DNA of 64,000 bases from the NCBI RefSeq assembly GCF_000968015.1, contig NZ_LACH01000004.1:1-64000 (forward strand), written 5' to 3'. Shown here piece by piece: positions 1 through 10,471 of the stretch. The position numbers were made by a program, and so were the translations under genes. This stretch comes from Pseudomonas fluorescens. GTDB lineage: Bacteria; Pseudomonadota; Gammaproteobacteria; Pseudomonadales; Pseudomonadaceae. Positions within the stretch are counted from its first letter, which is position 1. Each line of letters starts with the position of its first letter. Below the pieces are notes generated by a model, which worked only from the letters and a program-made list of their open reading frames with translations, searched no databases and was not told the DNA's origin.

Positions 1-88
1 ATGACCTGAAGCCGCTCGCTGTCGAAAACTGCGTAACTCATTGTTTATCAAGGAGTTTTCCGTTTCGACTGCGCCGGAAGTGGGGCGA

Positions 89-116
89 ATTATAGACTTC
101 CAGAATCTGCCGTCAA
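89..116 (-). promoter_or_regulatory. Strong leftward promoter, probably rRNA operon P1
   Basis: Read on the minus strand there is TTGACG, a 16-base spacer, TATAAT and then a GC-rich discriminator (TCGCCCC). Nothing coding follows to the window edge (positions 1-88). Structure and wording match what I remember of Pseudomonas rRNA operon P1 promoters, and in PAO1 an rRNA operon lies beside msrPQ. The promoter is seen; the rRNA operon to the left is inferred. Confidence 0.65.
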
Positions 117-123
117 CCCTTAA

Positions 124-744
124 TTATGCTTTTCGTGCAGAAGGTGTCTTTTTGGCTATTAATCGTGGGATTCGGCGGGCTACAGGGGGTAGTCGCAACA
201 CTAATAGCAATGCACCTATAGAGGCGTAAACCGCCCATTCCTTAAGATCAGCACGTACGATCCACAACATATGCAGCAATCCAAGCCCGAGAACTACATA
301 GGCAAGACGATGCAGTTTCTTCCAGCGAGAACCCAAACGCCGCTGACTATAGCGATTTGAGGTCACCGCCAAGGCCAATAAACAGAGAAACCCCAGCGTC
401 CCGACAATAATGTACGGCCGCTTGCGCAACTCGACACCCAACTGTGACCAATCAAAGCCGAGGATGAACGCCGTATACCCACTCAAATGCAAAACCACAT
501 AAGCGAAGCACCACAACCCCAGTTGCCGCCGGACAGCAACCCACCCCGCCCAACCGGTAAGTTTCTGCACAGGTGTCATGCTTAAAGTAATGAGCAGCAG
601 GACAAGCGTCCCCAGCCCCAACCGGTCAACCAGCACCTTACCCGGATCAGGCCCCAGCACATCCTCCCAGGCCTGATACAACCAAAGCACGGGCCAGACC
701 GCAGCAGCTATAAAGACGCCAATTCGCCAAAACGGAAATCGCAT
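124..744 (-). CDS. msrQ: MsrQ, heme-binding membrane subunit of the MsrPQ system
   Basis: Integral membrane protein of 206 residues with about six hydrophobic segments, of the ferric reductase-like YedZ/MsrQ family. It passes electrons from the quinone pool or flavin to the periplasmic reductase MsrP, which repairs oxidised methionines in envelope proteins. Conserved histidines lie in the central helices (e.g. [16 protein letters not shown]), as expected of b-heme ligands. The ATG at 744 overlaps the msrP stop by one base (TGATG), so the two are translationally coupled; a TTG one codon upstream is less likely. Confidence 0.93.
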   Translation of the reverse strand: MRFPFWRIGVFIAAAVWPVLWLYQAWEDVLGPDPGKVLVDRLGLGTLVLLLITLSMTPVQKLTGWAGWVAVRRQLGLWCFAYVVLHLSGYTAFILGFDWSQLGVELRKRPYIIVGTLGFLCLLALAVTSNRYSQRRLGSRWKKLHRLAYVVLGLGLLHMLWIVRADLKEWAVYASIGALLLVLRLPPVARRIPRLIAKKTPSARKA

Positions 745-1757
745 CAATAGTTCTTCCGCAAATCGAGCCCTGCATATAAGGAGGCGACTTCATCCGAGTA
801 GCCATTGAACATCTGCGTGTCCCGCACATTGGGCTTGAACAGCCCGCTCGGCAAACGCCGCTCACGCGCCTGAGTCCAACGTGGATGGTCGACCCCAGGA
901 TTCACGTTCGCATAAAAACCATACTCATCCGAGGCAATGCTCTGCCAGGTGGTTTTCGGCTGCTCGCTCACCAGACTGATCCGCACGATGGATTTGATGC
1001 TCTTGAAGCCGTACTTCCACGGGACCACCAAACGCAGAGGCGCGCCGTTCTGATTCGCCAACTCCCGCCCGTACATACCCACGGCAAGAATCGCCAACGG
1101 GTTCATCGCCTCATCCAGGCGCAGCCCTTCCACATAAGGCCAATCGATCAAGGCAAAACCGGAGCGCTGCCCAGGCATGCTCTTGGGATCTTCCAGGGTT
1201 TCGAAGCGAATGAATTTGGCTTTGGAAGTCGGCTCGACTTCCTTGAGCAGGGCCGAGATGGGAAATCCGATCCATGGAATGACCATTGACCAGGCTTCTA
1301 CACAGCGAAGACGGTAGATGCGCTCCTCCAACTGATAAGGCTTCATGAAGTCTTCCAGTGCATACCGCCCCGGCTTGCCCACCTCCCCGTCTATTACCAC
1401 GCTCCAAGGCTCGGTTTTCAACGCGCCGGCGTTGGCGGCCGGATCACCTTTATCGGTGCCGAACTCATAGAAGTTGTTGTAATGGGTCGCGTCCTTGAAT
1501 GGCGTGATCGCCTCATCCTTGACGTTGACCGCCCCCCATTTGGTAGCAGGCAGTTTTTCGGCAAACCAGGAAGGCGCCTTGCCAGGCTCGACATCCGCAT
1601 AACGCGCAGCATCCTCGGCACTGGCCCAGCGCGGCAGGCTGCTTACGGCCAAACCGGCAACGGCGGCACCAAGCACATTGCGACGAGATAGATAGAAGGA
1701 TTCAGGCGTGACGTCCGACTCATGGCAGTCAGACGCTTTGGGGACTTTGATCAGCAT
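744..1757 (-). CDS. msrP: MsrP, periplasmic protein-methionine-sulfoxide reductase, molybdopterin subunit
   Basis: The 337-residue protein begins with a twin-arginine signal (SRRNVLG, Arg25-Arg26, followed by a hydrophobic stretch), so it is exported folded with its cofactor. It belongs to the sulfite-oxidase-like YedY/MsrP family; Cys152 in RLRCVEAW is the expected molybdenum ligand. It reduces methionine sulfoxide in periplasmic proteins using electrons from MsrQ, encoded directly downstream. GGAG precedes the ATG by five bases. Confidence 0.95.
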   Translation of the reverse strand: MLIKVPKASDCHESDVTPESFYLSRRNVLGAAVAGLAVSSLPRWASAEDAARYADVEPGKAPSWFAEKLPATKWGAVNVKDEAITPFKDATHYNNFYEFGTDKGDPAANAGALKTEPWSVVIDGEVGKPGRYALEDFMKPYQLEERIYRLRCVEAWSMVIPWIGFPISALLKEVEPTSKAKFIRFETLEDPKSMPGQRSGFALIDWPYVEGLRLDEAMNPLAILAVGMYGRELANQNGAPLRLVVPWKYGFKSIKSIVRISLVSEQPKTTWQSIASDEYGFYANVNPGVDHPRWTQARERRLPSGLFKPNVRDTQMFNGYSDEVASLYAGLDLRKNY

Positions 1758-1814
1758 GGCAACTCCGCAGCATTGGAGAACAAATGCACCAATAGCTGCG
1801 GAGTATGAGGGAAG

Positions 1815-2669
1815 TTAAGCGTTTTTGTGCCGACGAAGACGTAACAGATATTGAACCGGGCCAGAGGCTGCATAAGCGAGAAAAACCAGCAGCAGGATGC
1901 GCGGCGGATCACTGAACACCACGGCAAACACCAACACCACAGCGAGAATCGCCACGAAAGGAACACGCCCTTTCAAGTCCAGCTCCTTGAAGCTGTTGTA
2001 CTTGATGTTGCTGACCATCAGCATGCCGGCGGCAGCGACCATCAATGCAACCAGGAAGGACATCTTCGAGCCCTGAATGCCGTAATCACTGAACGCCCAG
2101 ACAATGCCTGCAACCACACCAGCAGCAGCCGGACTGGCCAGACCAATGAAGTAGCGCTTGTCCGCCGTGCCGACCTGGGTATTGAAACGCGCCAGGCGCA
2201 ACGCCGCGCCAGCTACATAAATGAAGGCAACCATCCAGCCGACCTTACCCATGTCGCCCAAGGCCCAACCGAACGCCAGCAATGCCGGCGCAACACCAAA
2301 GGCGACCATGTCGGACAGCGAGTCGTACTCGGCACCGAAGGCGCTCTGGGTATTGGTCATACGGGCAACGCGACCATCGAGGCCGTCGAGCACCATCGCG
2401 ACAAAAATCGCGATCGCTGCAAAAGCAAAATACTTGCTCGCACCAATCGAATCACCGGCACTCAAGGCGCTCTGCGCGCTCATCGAGTTGATGATGGAAT
2501 AAAACCCTGCAAACAGGTTCGCAGTGGTGAACAGATTCGGCAGAAGATAGATACCACGATGCCGGACTTTACGACCTTCAGCGTCATGCCCTTCCTCGAT
2601 GTGTTCATCGATGGGCAGCAGGCTTTCGGCGTCAGAAGCCTGGTTTGGCTCTTCGGGACGTTCGCTCAT
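1815..2669 (-). CDS. pssA: CDP-diacylglycerol--serine O-phosphatidyltransferase
   Basis: Makes phosphatidylserine, the precursor of phosphatidylethanolamine, in the inner membrane. The CDP-alcohol phosphotransferase signature D-G-x2-A-R-x8-G-x3-D-x3-D is intact (DGRVAR ... GAEYDSLSD), followed by several membrane helices. The frame stays open upstream to 2762, but that extension is Arg-rich and runs back toward the ilvC terminator. The ATG at 2669 follows an AAGGT Shine-Dalgarno by about 8 bases and gives 284 residues; an ATG two codons upstream is also possible. The N-terminus is acidic and soluble, as in other Pseudomonas PssA. Confidence 0.93.
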   Translation of the reverse strand: MSERPEEPNQASDAESLLPIDEHIEEGHDAEGRKVRHRGIYLLPNLFTTANLFAGFYSIINSMSAQSALSAGDSIGASKYFAFAAIAIFVAMVLDGLDGRVARMTNTQSAFGAEYDSLSDMVAFGVAPALLAFGWALGDMGKVGWMVAFIYVAGAALRLARFNTQVGTADKRYFIGLASPAAAGVVAGIVWAFSDYGIQGSKMSFLVALMVAAAGMLMVSNIKYNSFKELDLKGRVPFVAILAVVLVFAVVFSDPPRILLLVFLAYAASGPVQYLLRLRRHKNA

Positions 2670-2770
2670 GGACATTACCTTGCAACGGGGTGGAAGTTTG
2701 GACAGGTGTCTGGGACGACGGTTCGGCCGCAAACGATGCAGCTTTATACCAGAACCAGCCACCCAAACGA

Positions 2771-2796
2771 AAAAACGCGGCCTAGGCCGCGTTTTT
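2771..2796 (-). terminator. Intrinsic terminator of ilvIHC
   Basis: Perfect palindrome built on ACGCGGCC/GGCCGCGT with A5 on one side and T5 on the other. It lies 17 bases past the ilvC stop and before pssA, so it should end the ilv transcript; its symmetry could allow termination in both directions. Confidence 0.85.
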
Positions 2797-2812
2797 CGTA
2801 CAAGTGCGCGAC

Positions 2813-3838
<1,026 letters not shown>

Positions 3839-3877
3839 CTATATATCCAGGCCGTTCAGGCCATTCGCTAATTTGGT

Positions 3878-4369
3878 TTAGATGCTGAGTACTTTGTCGC
3901 CGCGGGCGATACCGGTTACGCCGCTGCGGACGGTCTCCAGAATCGAGGCGGTGCCAATGGACTGAATGAAGCTGTCGAGCTTATCGCTGGTACCGGTCAA
4001 TTGAACGGTATACACGCTAGCGCTGACGTCAACGATCTGCCCACGATAAATATCGGTAGTGCGTTTGATCTCGGCGCGCTGGGCACCGGTGGCCTTGACC
4101 TTGACCAGCATCAGCTCGCGCTCGATGTGAGCACTCTCCGACAGGTCGACCAGCTTGACCACTTCGATCAACTTGTTCAGGTTCTTGGTGATCTGCTCGA
4201 TAACTTCATCATGACCAACCGTGGTCAGCGTCAGACGCGACAGGGTCGGGTCTTCGGTAGGTGCCACGGTCAGGCTTTCGATGTTGTAGTTGCGCTGCGA
4301 GAACAGGCCGACTACACGAGACAGAGCGCCAGGTTCGTTTTCCAGAAGCAAGGAAATAATGTGCCGCAT
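3878..4369 (-). CDS. ilvH: Acetolactate synthase small (regulatory) subunit
   Basis: The 163-residue protein has an N-terminal ACT domain (RHIISLLLENEPGALSRV) and the usual C-terminal domain of IlvH/IlvN. It activates the catalytic subunit and confers valine feedback inhibition. An upstream in-frame extension would overlap ilvI; the ATG at 4369 begins two bases after the ilvI stop and gives the family's normal start, MRHII. Confidence 0.96.
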   Translation of the reverse strand: MRHIISLLLENEPGALSRVVGLFSQRNYNIESLTVAPTEDPTLSRLTLTTVGHDEVIEQITKNLNKLIEVVKLVDLSESAHIERELMLVKVKATGAQRAEIKRTTDIYRGQIVDVSASVYTVQLTGTSDKLDSFIQSIGTASILETVRSGVTGIARGDKVLSI

Positions 4370-4371
4370 GA

Positions 4372-6096
4372 TTATGTACGCTCCGTCTTGCTCAGCCACA
4401 TATCGCGCATGGAGCCGTCTTTGATCTGCATCGGGTAGACGTGCTCGCTGGTGTCGACCGAAATATCGAGCACCACCAGGCGATCTTTCATGGCAAACGC
4501 TTCCTCCATCTTCGACTTCAAATCTTTCGAGTCGGTGATGCGCATGCCGACGTGACCATAGGCCTCCGCCAACTTGACGAAGTCAGGCAACGACTCCATG
4601 TAGGAATGCGAGTGACGGCTGCCATAGCTCATGTCTTGCCACTGGCGAACCATACCCAGAACACCATTGTTCAGGATGACGATTTTCACCGGCAAACCAT
4701 ATTGCAGACAGGTGGACAGTTCCTGAATGTTCATCTGGATACTGCCTTCGCCCGTCACGCAGACGACGTCGTCATCCGGGAAGCTCAGCTTGATGCCCAT
4801 GGCCGCCGGAAAACCGAAGCCCATGGTGCCCAGGCCACCAGAGTTGATCCAGCGGTTCGGCTTGTTAAACGTGTAGTACTGCGCCGCGAACATTTGGTGC
4901 TGGCCCACGTCAGAGGCCACAAAGGCATCGCCCTTGGTGACTTCGCACAGGGTTTCGATCACGGCCTGCGGCTTGATGACGCTGCCATCGCCCTTGTCGT
5001 AAGGGAACAGACCGCGGTCACCGCGCCACTCATCAACTTGCTTCCACCAGCTGGCAACAGACTCCTTGTTCGGGGTCTCGCCGATTTCCTTGAGGATCGC
5101 GACCATCTCGGTCAGGACACTCTCGACCGGACCGACAATAGGTACGTCTGCCTTGATGGTCTTGGAAATCGAAGCCGGGTCGATGTCGATGTGAATGATC
5201 TTGGCATTCGGGCAGAACTTGGCCGGGCCGTTGATCACGCGGTCATCGAAACGCGCGCCGACTGCAAGGATCACGTCGGCATGGTGCATCGCCAGGTTAG
5301 CGGTGTAGCTGCCGTGCATGCCGAGCATGCCGATGAACTGACGGTCGGTGCCAGGGTAGGCACCCAGACCCATCAGGGTATTGGTCACTGGCAGGTTGAG
5401 CATCTTCGCCAGCTCGGTCAGCGGCGCGGAGCCACCACCGAGAATCACGCCGCCGCCTGCGTACATCACAGGACGCTTGGCCGCCAGGAGCATTTCTGCC
5501 GCCTTGCGGATTTGCCCGGAGTGACCGCGAACAGCCGGGCTGTAGGAACGCAGCTTGGCTTTTTTCGGGAAGATGTATTCGAACTTCTCGGCCGGGTTGG
5601 TCATGTCTTTCGGGATATCGACAACGACCGGACCAGGACGACCGGATTGCGCGAGGTAGAACGCCTTCTTCATGACTTCCGGGATTTCCGACGCGTGCTT
5701 GATCATGAAGCTGTGCTTCACGATCGGCCGGGAGATACCGATCATGTCGGTTTCCTGGAACGCATCGGTGCCCACCATGGTGCTAGGCACCTGGCCAGAA
5801 ATGACCACCATCGGAATGGAGTCCATGTAGGCCGTGGCAATACCGGTGATGGCGTTGGTTGCGCCCGGGCCGGAGGTCACCAGTACCACACCGGCTTTAC
5901 CGGTGGCACGGGCATAGCCGTCAGCCATATGGGTCGCAGCCTGTTCGTGACGAACCAGGATGTGGGTCACTTCCGGTTCTTTGAACAGGGCATCGTAGAC
6001 ATGAAGAAGAGCACCACCCGGGTACCCGTAGATATATTTGACGCCTTCGTCACGCAAAAAGCGGACGAGCATCTCACCGCCAGATAAAAGCTCCAC
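4372..6096 (-). CDS. ilvI: Acetolactate synthase large (catalytic) subunit
   Basis: Thiamine-diphosphate enzyme that condenses pyruvate with pyruvate or 2-oxobutyrate, the first common step of branched-chain amino acid synthesis. Visible are the catalytic glutamate motif [19 protein letters not shown] and the ThDP/Mg motif, here [14 protein letters not shown], where many relatives have GDG. The start is GTG: AGAGGTG precedes the GTG at 6096 by a good distance, giving 574 residues beginning [14 protein letters not shown] three codons upstream sits on top of the Shine-Dalgarno and is rejected. Confidence 0.95.
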   Translation of the reverse strand: MELLSGGEMLVRFLRDEGVKYIYGYPGGALLHVYDALFKEPEVTHILVRHEQAATHMADGYARATGKAGVVLVTSGPGATNAITGIATAYMDSIPMVVISGQVPSTMVGTDAFQETDMIGISRPIVKHSFMIKHASEIPEVMKKAFYLAQSGRPGPVVVDIPKDMTNPAEKFEYIFPKKAKLRSYSPAVRGHSGQIRKAAEMLLAAKRPVMYAGGGVILGGGSAPLTELAKMLNLPVTNTLMGLGAYPGTDRQFIGMLGMHGSYTANLAMHHADVILAVGARFDDRVINGPAKFCPNAKIIHIDIDPASISKTIKADVPIVGPVESVLTEMVAILKEIGETPNKESVASWWKQVDEWRGDRGLFPYDKGDGSVIKPQAVIETLCEVTKGDAFVASDVGQHQMFAAQYYTFNKPNRWINSGGLGTMGFGFPAAMGIKLSFPDDDVVCVTGEGSIQMNIQELSTCLQYGLPVKIVILNNGVLGMVRQWQDMSYGSRHSHSYMESLPDFVKLAEAYGHVGMRITDSKDLKSKMEEAFAMKDRLVVLDISVDTSEHVYPMQIKDGSMRDMWLSKTERT

Positions 6097-6469
6097 GTTG
6101 TTCACCTCTAAAACGCCAGAATACCGCCCACATAAAAGAGGACGGGTCTTAATAGGTTTACTTCTCAGCAGAGCATGAGCGACGGTGGTCGCCGACTACG
6201 TCAGCACTGACTGAGCAAGTATTGGGATCGTCCCAAGTGTTGCGGGCCTTTCCCACCCAGCGCGAGGTAACGCGTTGCGGGTGTAACAGGTCGGCGCGGA
6301 TGTGCGCCTCATGATCTGCTGAGCGGGCCTGCTTCTGGCAGTCCCTCTACAGCGGACTTTGGATTCTTCTGTTTCGTCCTCTCCAAGTCAAGTCGTCTAT
6401 GTGCTTTATTGAACTAAGCACATGAGAAAGCAAGAAAAAACCGCTAAACAGCAACTGTGTTAGCTTCAA
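6097..6469 (-). promoter_or_regulatory. Long 5' leader and promoter region of ilvIHC, with a possible leader peptide
   Basis: This gap has no conserved gene. On the minus strand a 38-codon open frame runs from an ATG near 6314 to a TAG near 6198. Its second half is relatively rich in Leu, Ile and Val codons (segment LGTIPILAQSVL) and overlaps a perfect hairpin, TTGGGA-CGA-TCCCAA (6222-6236). Further upstream a TTGACT (around 6394) could be a -35 element. This arrangement suggests attenuation, but there is no convincing Shine-Dalgarno or T-run terminator, so it remains a hypothesis. Confidence 0.3.
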
Positions 6470-6496
6470 TTGCGCAACCCAATACAAGGAAATGGC

Positions 6497-6919
6497 ATGC
6501 GAACGTTTTTCCTGACCGTCAGCCTGCTGATTGGCATCAGCCCTTTGTGCATGGCCGCTCAGATTTACAAATGGGTCGACGCCCAGGGCGTTACCCACTT
6601 CGACGCCCAACCGCCGCAAGGCCGGGAAGCCACCACCGTGGTAACGCCCTCCTCGCCTGCAAGCAACCAGCCCCCGTTGCCACGCAGCGGCGCCATTGGT
6701 GATCAACAGGCGATCGACAAGAAAGTTAAAAAGCAGGTGACCGAGCAGCAAGCCCAGCTAAAGGAATTCTGCGAACAGGCGCGAACGAACCTGGCTCAGT
6801 TGCAGAACAATCCGCGAATACGGGAGGATGTCGAAGGCGAGATGCGCCGCCTGACTGACCAGCAACGTCAGGAGCGCATCAGCGAAGCACAGAATCAGAT
6901 TGCGGATAACTGCCAATAG
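6497..6919 (+). CDS. DUF4124 domain-containing secreted protein
   Basis: Protein of 140 residues with a Sec signal peptide (RTFFLTVSLLIGISPLCMA) followed directly by the DUF4124 motif IYKWVDAQGVTHFDAQPP. A Pro/Ser linker and a Lys/Gln/Glu-rich, probably helical C-terminal half follow. Expected in the periplasm; its function is unknown. AAGGA at 6486-6490 fixes the ATG at 6497 rather than an upstream TTG. It is divergent from ilvI and stands alone. Confidence 0.85.
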   Translation: MRTFFLTVSLLIGISPLCMAAQIYKWVDAQGVTHFDAQPPQGREATTVVTPSSPASNQPPLPRSGAIGDQQAIDKKVKKQVTEQQAQLKEFCEQARTNLAQLQNNPRIREDVEGEMRRLTDQQRQERISEAQNQIADNCQ

Positions 6920-6942
6920 ACAGCTCCTACAACGGATCGGCG

Positions 6943-7278
6943 TTAGCGGGAGGCGGTGATCAGTAGATCAAACTCTTTGAGCAGCACCTGCAACTGCCGG
7001 TCCTTGCCCTGGACATTACGAGCCGCGAAGACCATTTCGGCCATCTCCTGAATTCCCGAAGCGTTTGGCAAGGGCAGATCCTGCTCGAGGATCACCTTCA
7101 TCCGCGGAAGGAAGATCCATTGCAGCCACTGCTCGAAATCCAGCGTATCGACCGAGAATGGTTCGACACTGGAAAGCGCTTCGGCGGAGGGCGAGACCTC
7201 GTCCCACCAACCCTGAACCCGCAGCTCGCGCTCGATCAATAGCAACTGTTCGGCAATCTTCGGAAAGCGCGCATCCAT
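6943..7278 (-). CDS. yqcC: YqcC family protein
   Basis: Small soluble protein of 111 residues of the YqcC family (DUF446); segments LDFEQWLQWIFLPRM and LLLIERELRVQGWW are characteristic. Its biochemical role is unknown. The ATG at 7278 overlaps the lpoP stop by one base (TGATG), so it is translationally coupled and the third gene of mrcB-lpoP-yqcC. Confidence 0.82.
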   Translation of the reverse strand: MDARFPKIAEQLLLIERELRVQGWWDEVSPSAEALSSVEPFSVDTLDFEQWLQWIFLPRMKVILEQDLPLPNASGIQEMAEMVFAARNVQGKDRQLQVLLKEFDLLITASR

Positions 7279-8012
7279 CACAGCGATACCTTGGCCTTCT
7301 GACGGGCCAATGCTGCGCCAGCAGAATCACCCTGTTTTTCACGCGCCTGAGCGATCAATTCCCACAGACTGGCCTGAAGTGCCGGACGACCGTTGGCGAA
7401 GGTCAGGCCACGACGAGCAAACTGCTCGGCTTGTGGCGCATCGCCTTGAGCCATACGCACCTGAGCCAGACGATAAAGCACTTGCGGCTCACGCGGCGCA
7501 ACACGCTGGGCGCGCTCGAGGCTGGAGGAAGCACCGTTGAGATCACCGCTCGACTGTTGCTGCTGAGCGGTGGTCAGCAAGGCCAGAACCGGACCGTCCA
7601 ATTGCTCGTCGGCAGACAAGCCACCGGAGTTCGCCGAAGGAATCCCGCTCGGCGTCGACGGCATGCTGTAGCTGCCCTGGTTGATCGGTGCCGACTGGAC
7701 CGGCGAGGTATCGATCGGCCCCGGGGTAATCGGGCCTGGCGTAATCGGCGCAGTGCTGATCGGTGCCGACGCGACTGCGCCACCACCTGGCACCATCACG
7801 ACTACACCGGTATCGCCTTGCGGGATTGCCTGGGTCTGGGCTTGCGCAGGACGTTTAGTCGTCGTCTGACGGAAACCGCCATTCGCCGAAACCCGCTCAC
7901 TGTTCGAAACGGCGCTACCGGAATCCACAACCGGAATCGACCCGCGTTGTACGGAGGAGCAACCGCTGAGCAAAGCCACGGCGGTAACCGCTGGAATCAA
8001 CCACTTGTTCAC
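7278..8012 (-). CDS. lpoP: LpoP, TPR outer-membrane lipoprotein activator of PBP1B
   Basis: Lipoprotein of 244 residues: signal peptide with lipobox LSGC (lipidated Cys18), a long low-complexity linker with repeated PITPGPI-type Pro/Gly segments (about residues 60-120), and C-terminal tetratricopeptide-like repeats (about 135-240). In P. aeruginosa the TPR lipoprotein encoded with mrcB, LpoP, activates the bifunctional synthase PBP1B from the outer membrane. The same gene order, lipobox and TPR domain support that role here; the linker would span the periplasm to the inner membrane enzyme. Confidence 0.85.
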   Translation of the reverse strand: MNKWLIPAVTAVALLSGCSSVQRGSIPVVDSGSAVSNSERVSANGGFRQTTTKRPAQAQTQAIPQGDTGVVVMVPGGGAVASAPISTAPITPGPITPGPIDTSPVQSAPINQGSYSMPSTPSGIPSANSGGLSADEQLDGPVLALLTTAQQQQSSGDLNGASSSLERAQRVAPREPQVLYRLAQVRMAQGDAPQAEQFARRGLTFANGRPALQASLWELIAQAREKQGDSAGAALARQKAKVSL

Positions 8013-8028
8013 TTGAAACCCTCTTTGC

Positions 8029-10353
8029 TTAATTCATCCAGCCCTTGACCCAATCCATCACCGTTTCGCCGGAAACAGGGCTTTCGCCACCGCAAGCGGC
8101 ACCGGGAGGCGGTTCACTGCCGCGAATATACGGCATCTGCACCGCACCTGGGCAGTTGGCATCAGAGCCTTGTCCGGTACGCGAATCGACCCAGGCCTGA
8201 ACAATGTTGTCTGGCTGCGGCATGTCCAGCGGCAACGGATCGGCCTTGCGCATGAAACTGGTCCAGACCTGCAGCGCACCGGTGGCGCCGGTGAACGGAG
8301 TCTTGCCGTTGTCATCGCGACCCAGCCAGACCACTGCCAGCAGGTCCTGACTGAAACCGGCAAACCAGCTGTCCCGCGAATCGTTACTGGTGCCGGTCTT
8401 GCCGGCCAGGGTCAGGGTTTTCGGCAACACGTTGTAAACCGAACTGCCGGTACCTTCACGCATGACCCGCTGCATGGCGCTCTGGATCAGGTAAATGGAG
8501 GCCGGATCGAAACGCTGCTGGATCTGGAACGGATAACGCTTGAGCGGTTCGCCTTCAGCGGTCAATACGCTACGGATCCCGCGCATCGGCGTATTGAAAC
8601 CACCATTGGCCAGGGTCTGGTACATGGTCGCCACCTCGATCGGGGTCATGCCGCCAGCACCCAGCAACATCGACGGGAACGCCGGGAATTCGCGAGTCAC
8701 GCCGAGGCGCCCGAGGGTCTTCAGGACATTCGGTACGCCCACCGCCAACCCGAGACGCGCGGTCGACAGGTTGTAGGAATGCGCCAAGCCCTGATACAGA
8801 AATACCGTGCCATGGGAGCGGCGATCGTAGTTCTGCGGTTTCCAGACTTGACCGTCCGCGCCTTTGACCGAGAAAGAATCGTCCGACAGCCAACTGGTCA
8901 AGGTGTACTGGCTCGGTTTCTCAAGGGCTGTCAGATAAACCGCCGGTTTGATCAAAGAGCCGATCGGTCGTACAGCATCCAGCGCACGGTTGAAGCCGGC
9001 AAAACTTGCCTGACGACTGCCAATCATGGCCTGCACTTCACCGGTTTCCGGGTTGGTCACGACCATGGCCGCTTCAACCTCATCGGAACCCTTGCGCCCG
9101 GAGAGTCTCTTGAAGGTGTCGTTGACCGATGCCTCGGCTTTCATCTGCAGGATCGGGTCGAAACTGGTGAAGATCCGCAGACCTTCTTCGGTCAAGTCTT
9201 CGTCGCGATAGTCTTCACGCAGCTGACGCTTGACCAGGTCGAGGAAGCCCGGGAACGAGCTGTCGGCCAGCTTGCCGCGAGTCGTCACACCCAGTGGCAT
9301 TTTCTTCGCCGCAGCGACCTGATCGGCGCTGGCAACGCCCTGTTGCTCAAGTACATCGAGCACGAGATTGCGCCGTTCAAGCGCCCGTTCAGGGTTGCGA
9401 CGAGGGTTGTAATAGGACGGCCCCTTGACCATGCCCACCAGCATCGCGACTTGATGCAGCTTCAGTTCAGACAACGGCTGCCCGAAGAAAAACTGGCTTG
9501 CCAAGCCGAAACCATGCACCGCGCGCTGCCCATCCTGACCGACGAACACTTCATTGAGGTAAGCCTCAAGAATTTCTCGTTTGTCGTAATGCAGCTCAAG
9601 CAACATCGCCATCATGGCTTCGGTGAGTTTACGGGTCAGGCTGCGTTCGCTGGTCAGGTAGAAGTTCTTGACCAATTGTTGCGTCAGCGTACTGCCGCCT
9701 TGGGTCATCTTGCCGCCAGAGGTGTTGACGTAGATGGCTCGGGCAATCGACTTGGGCGACACGCCCCAGTGGCTGTAGAAATCCCGGTCTTCCACAGCGA
9801 CCAGCGTTTCCAGCAAATACGGTGGGACCTGATCAATTTTGATCAAAATACGATCTTCGAGATTTTTCGGGTAAATCCCGCCAATCAGTAGTGGTTCCAA
9901 CCGCACCACAGAGAGTTTCGAACCGTTGGTCGCCGACAATTCGGCCACGTAGTCGCCAGAGAAACGCACCCGTACCGGTTGCGCTTGCTCCATGCCTTCA
10001 TAGAACTGGAAGCCACGGGTATTCAAGTCGACGGTATTGCCGCTGACCGCCGCCGCGCCGGGTCCATTGCTCACGCTTTCGCGTCGATAGCCCAAGGCAT
10101 CGAGCTCGGTCAGAAAATCGTCCTTGCTGAGCTTTTGTCCGACGAACAGCTCCAGCGGACGCGCGTACACCTTGGCCGGGATGGTCCAGCGCTTGCCGGA
10201 GAACTTTTCCTGGACAATCGCGTCGAGGTAAACCGCGAATCCGGCCAGCACCACAAGGCCGACCAGACTGAGTTTAAGGGCCCAGCCCAGCCAGGGGCGC
10301 AGGCCCTTGGAAGGTGGTTTTTTTGGGGTGCGGGGGGATCGAGTACGAGTCAT
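8029..10353 (-). CDS. mrcB: Penicillin-binding protein 1B, bifunctional peptidoglycan synthase
   Basis: Class A PBP of 774 residues: short basic cytoplasmic tail, one membrane helix (about 24-44), UB2H-like region, glycosyltransferase domain with EDRDFYSHWG (catalytic Glu188), and transpeptidase domain with SLIK (Ser466, Lys469), SYN (526-528) and KTGT (652-655). It polymerises lipid II and cross-links the wall. Its own lipoprotein activator gene, lpoP, follows 16 bases downstream. Confidence 0.97.
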   Translation of the reverse strand: MTRTRSPRTPKKPPSKGLRPWLGWALKLSLVGLVVLAGFAVYLDAIVQEKFSGKRWTIPAKVYARPLELFVGQKLSKDDFLTELDALGYRRESVSNGPGAAAVSGNTVDLNTRGFQFYEGMEQAQPVRVRFSGDYVAELSATNGSKLSVVRLEPLLIGGIYPKNLEDRILIKIDQVPPYLLETLVAVEDRDFYSHWGVSPKSIARAIYVNTSGGKMTQGGSTLTQQLVKNFYLTSERSLTRKLTEAMMAMLLELHYDKREILEAYLNEVFVGQDGQRAVHGFGLASQFFFGQPLSELKLHQVAMLVGMVKGPSYYNPRRNPERALERRNLVLDVLEQQGVASADQVAAAKKMPLGVTTRGKLADSSFPGFLDLVKRQLREDYRDEDLTEEGLRIFTSFDPILQMKAEASVNDTFKRLSGRKGSDEVEAAMVVTNPETGEVQAMIGSRQASFAGFNRALDAVRPIGSLIKPAVYLTALEKPSQYTLTSWLSDDSFSVKGADGQVWKPQNYDRRSHGTVFLYQGLAHSYNLSTARLGLAVGVPNVLKTLGRLGVTREFPAFPSMLLGAGGMTPIEVATMYQTLANGGFNTPMRGIRSVLTAEGEPLKRYPFQIQQRFDPASIYLIQSAMQRVMREGTGSSVYNVLPKTLTLAGKTGTSNDSRDSWFAGFSQDLLAVVWLGRDDNGKTPFTGATGALQVWTSFMRKADPLPLDMPQPDNIVQAWVDSRTGQGSDANCPGAVQMPYIRGSEPPPGAACGGESPVSGETVMDWVKGWMN

Positions 10354-10471
10354 GGCGGCGGATTATACGCACTTTATTCATACTCAACAGGAGCCCTCCG
10401 AGGTTTGCGTCAGACGGACTTGCGGCCATAATGGCGGCCGTGAATTTTCCCCAGACTCTGAAGGATCGCCT

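Noticed and set aside
41..229. 62-codon frame at the left edge
   Set aside because: Runs across the rRNA-type promoter and into the end of msrQ on the opposite strand; no conserved features.
4441..6087. 548-codon plus-strand frame opposite ilvI
   Set aside because: Antisense shadow of ilvI without a ribosome site or recognisable domain.
6347..6751. 134-codon minus-strand frame upstream of ilvI
   Set aside because: Mostly antisense to the DUF4124 gene, which has a signal peptide and a good ribosome site.
8170..9891. 573-codon plus-strand frame opposite mrcB
   Set aside because: Antisense shadow; mrcB has all catalytic motifs on the other strand.
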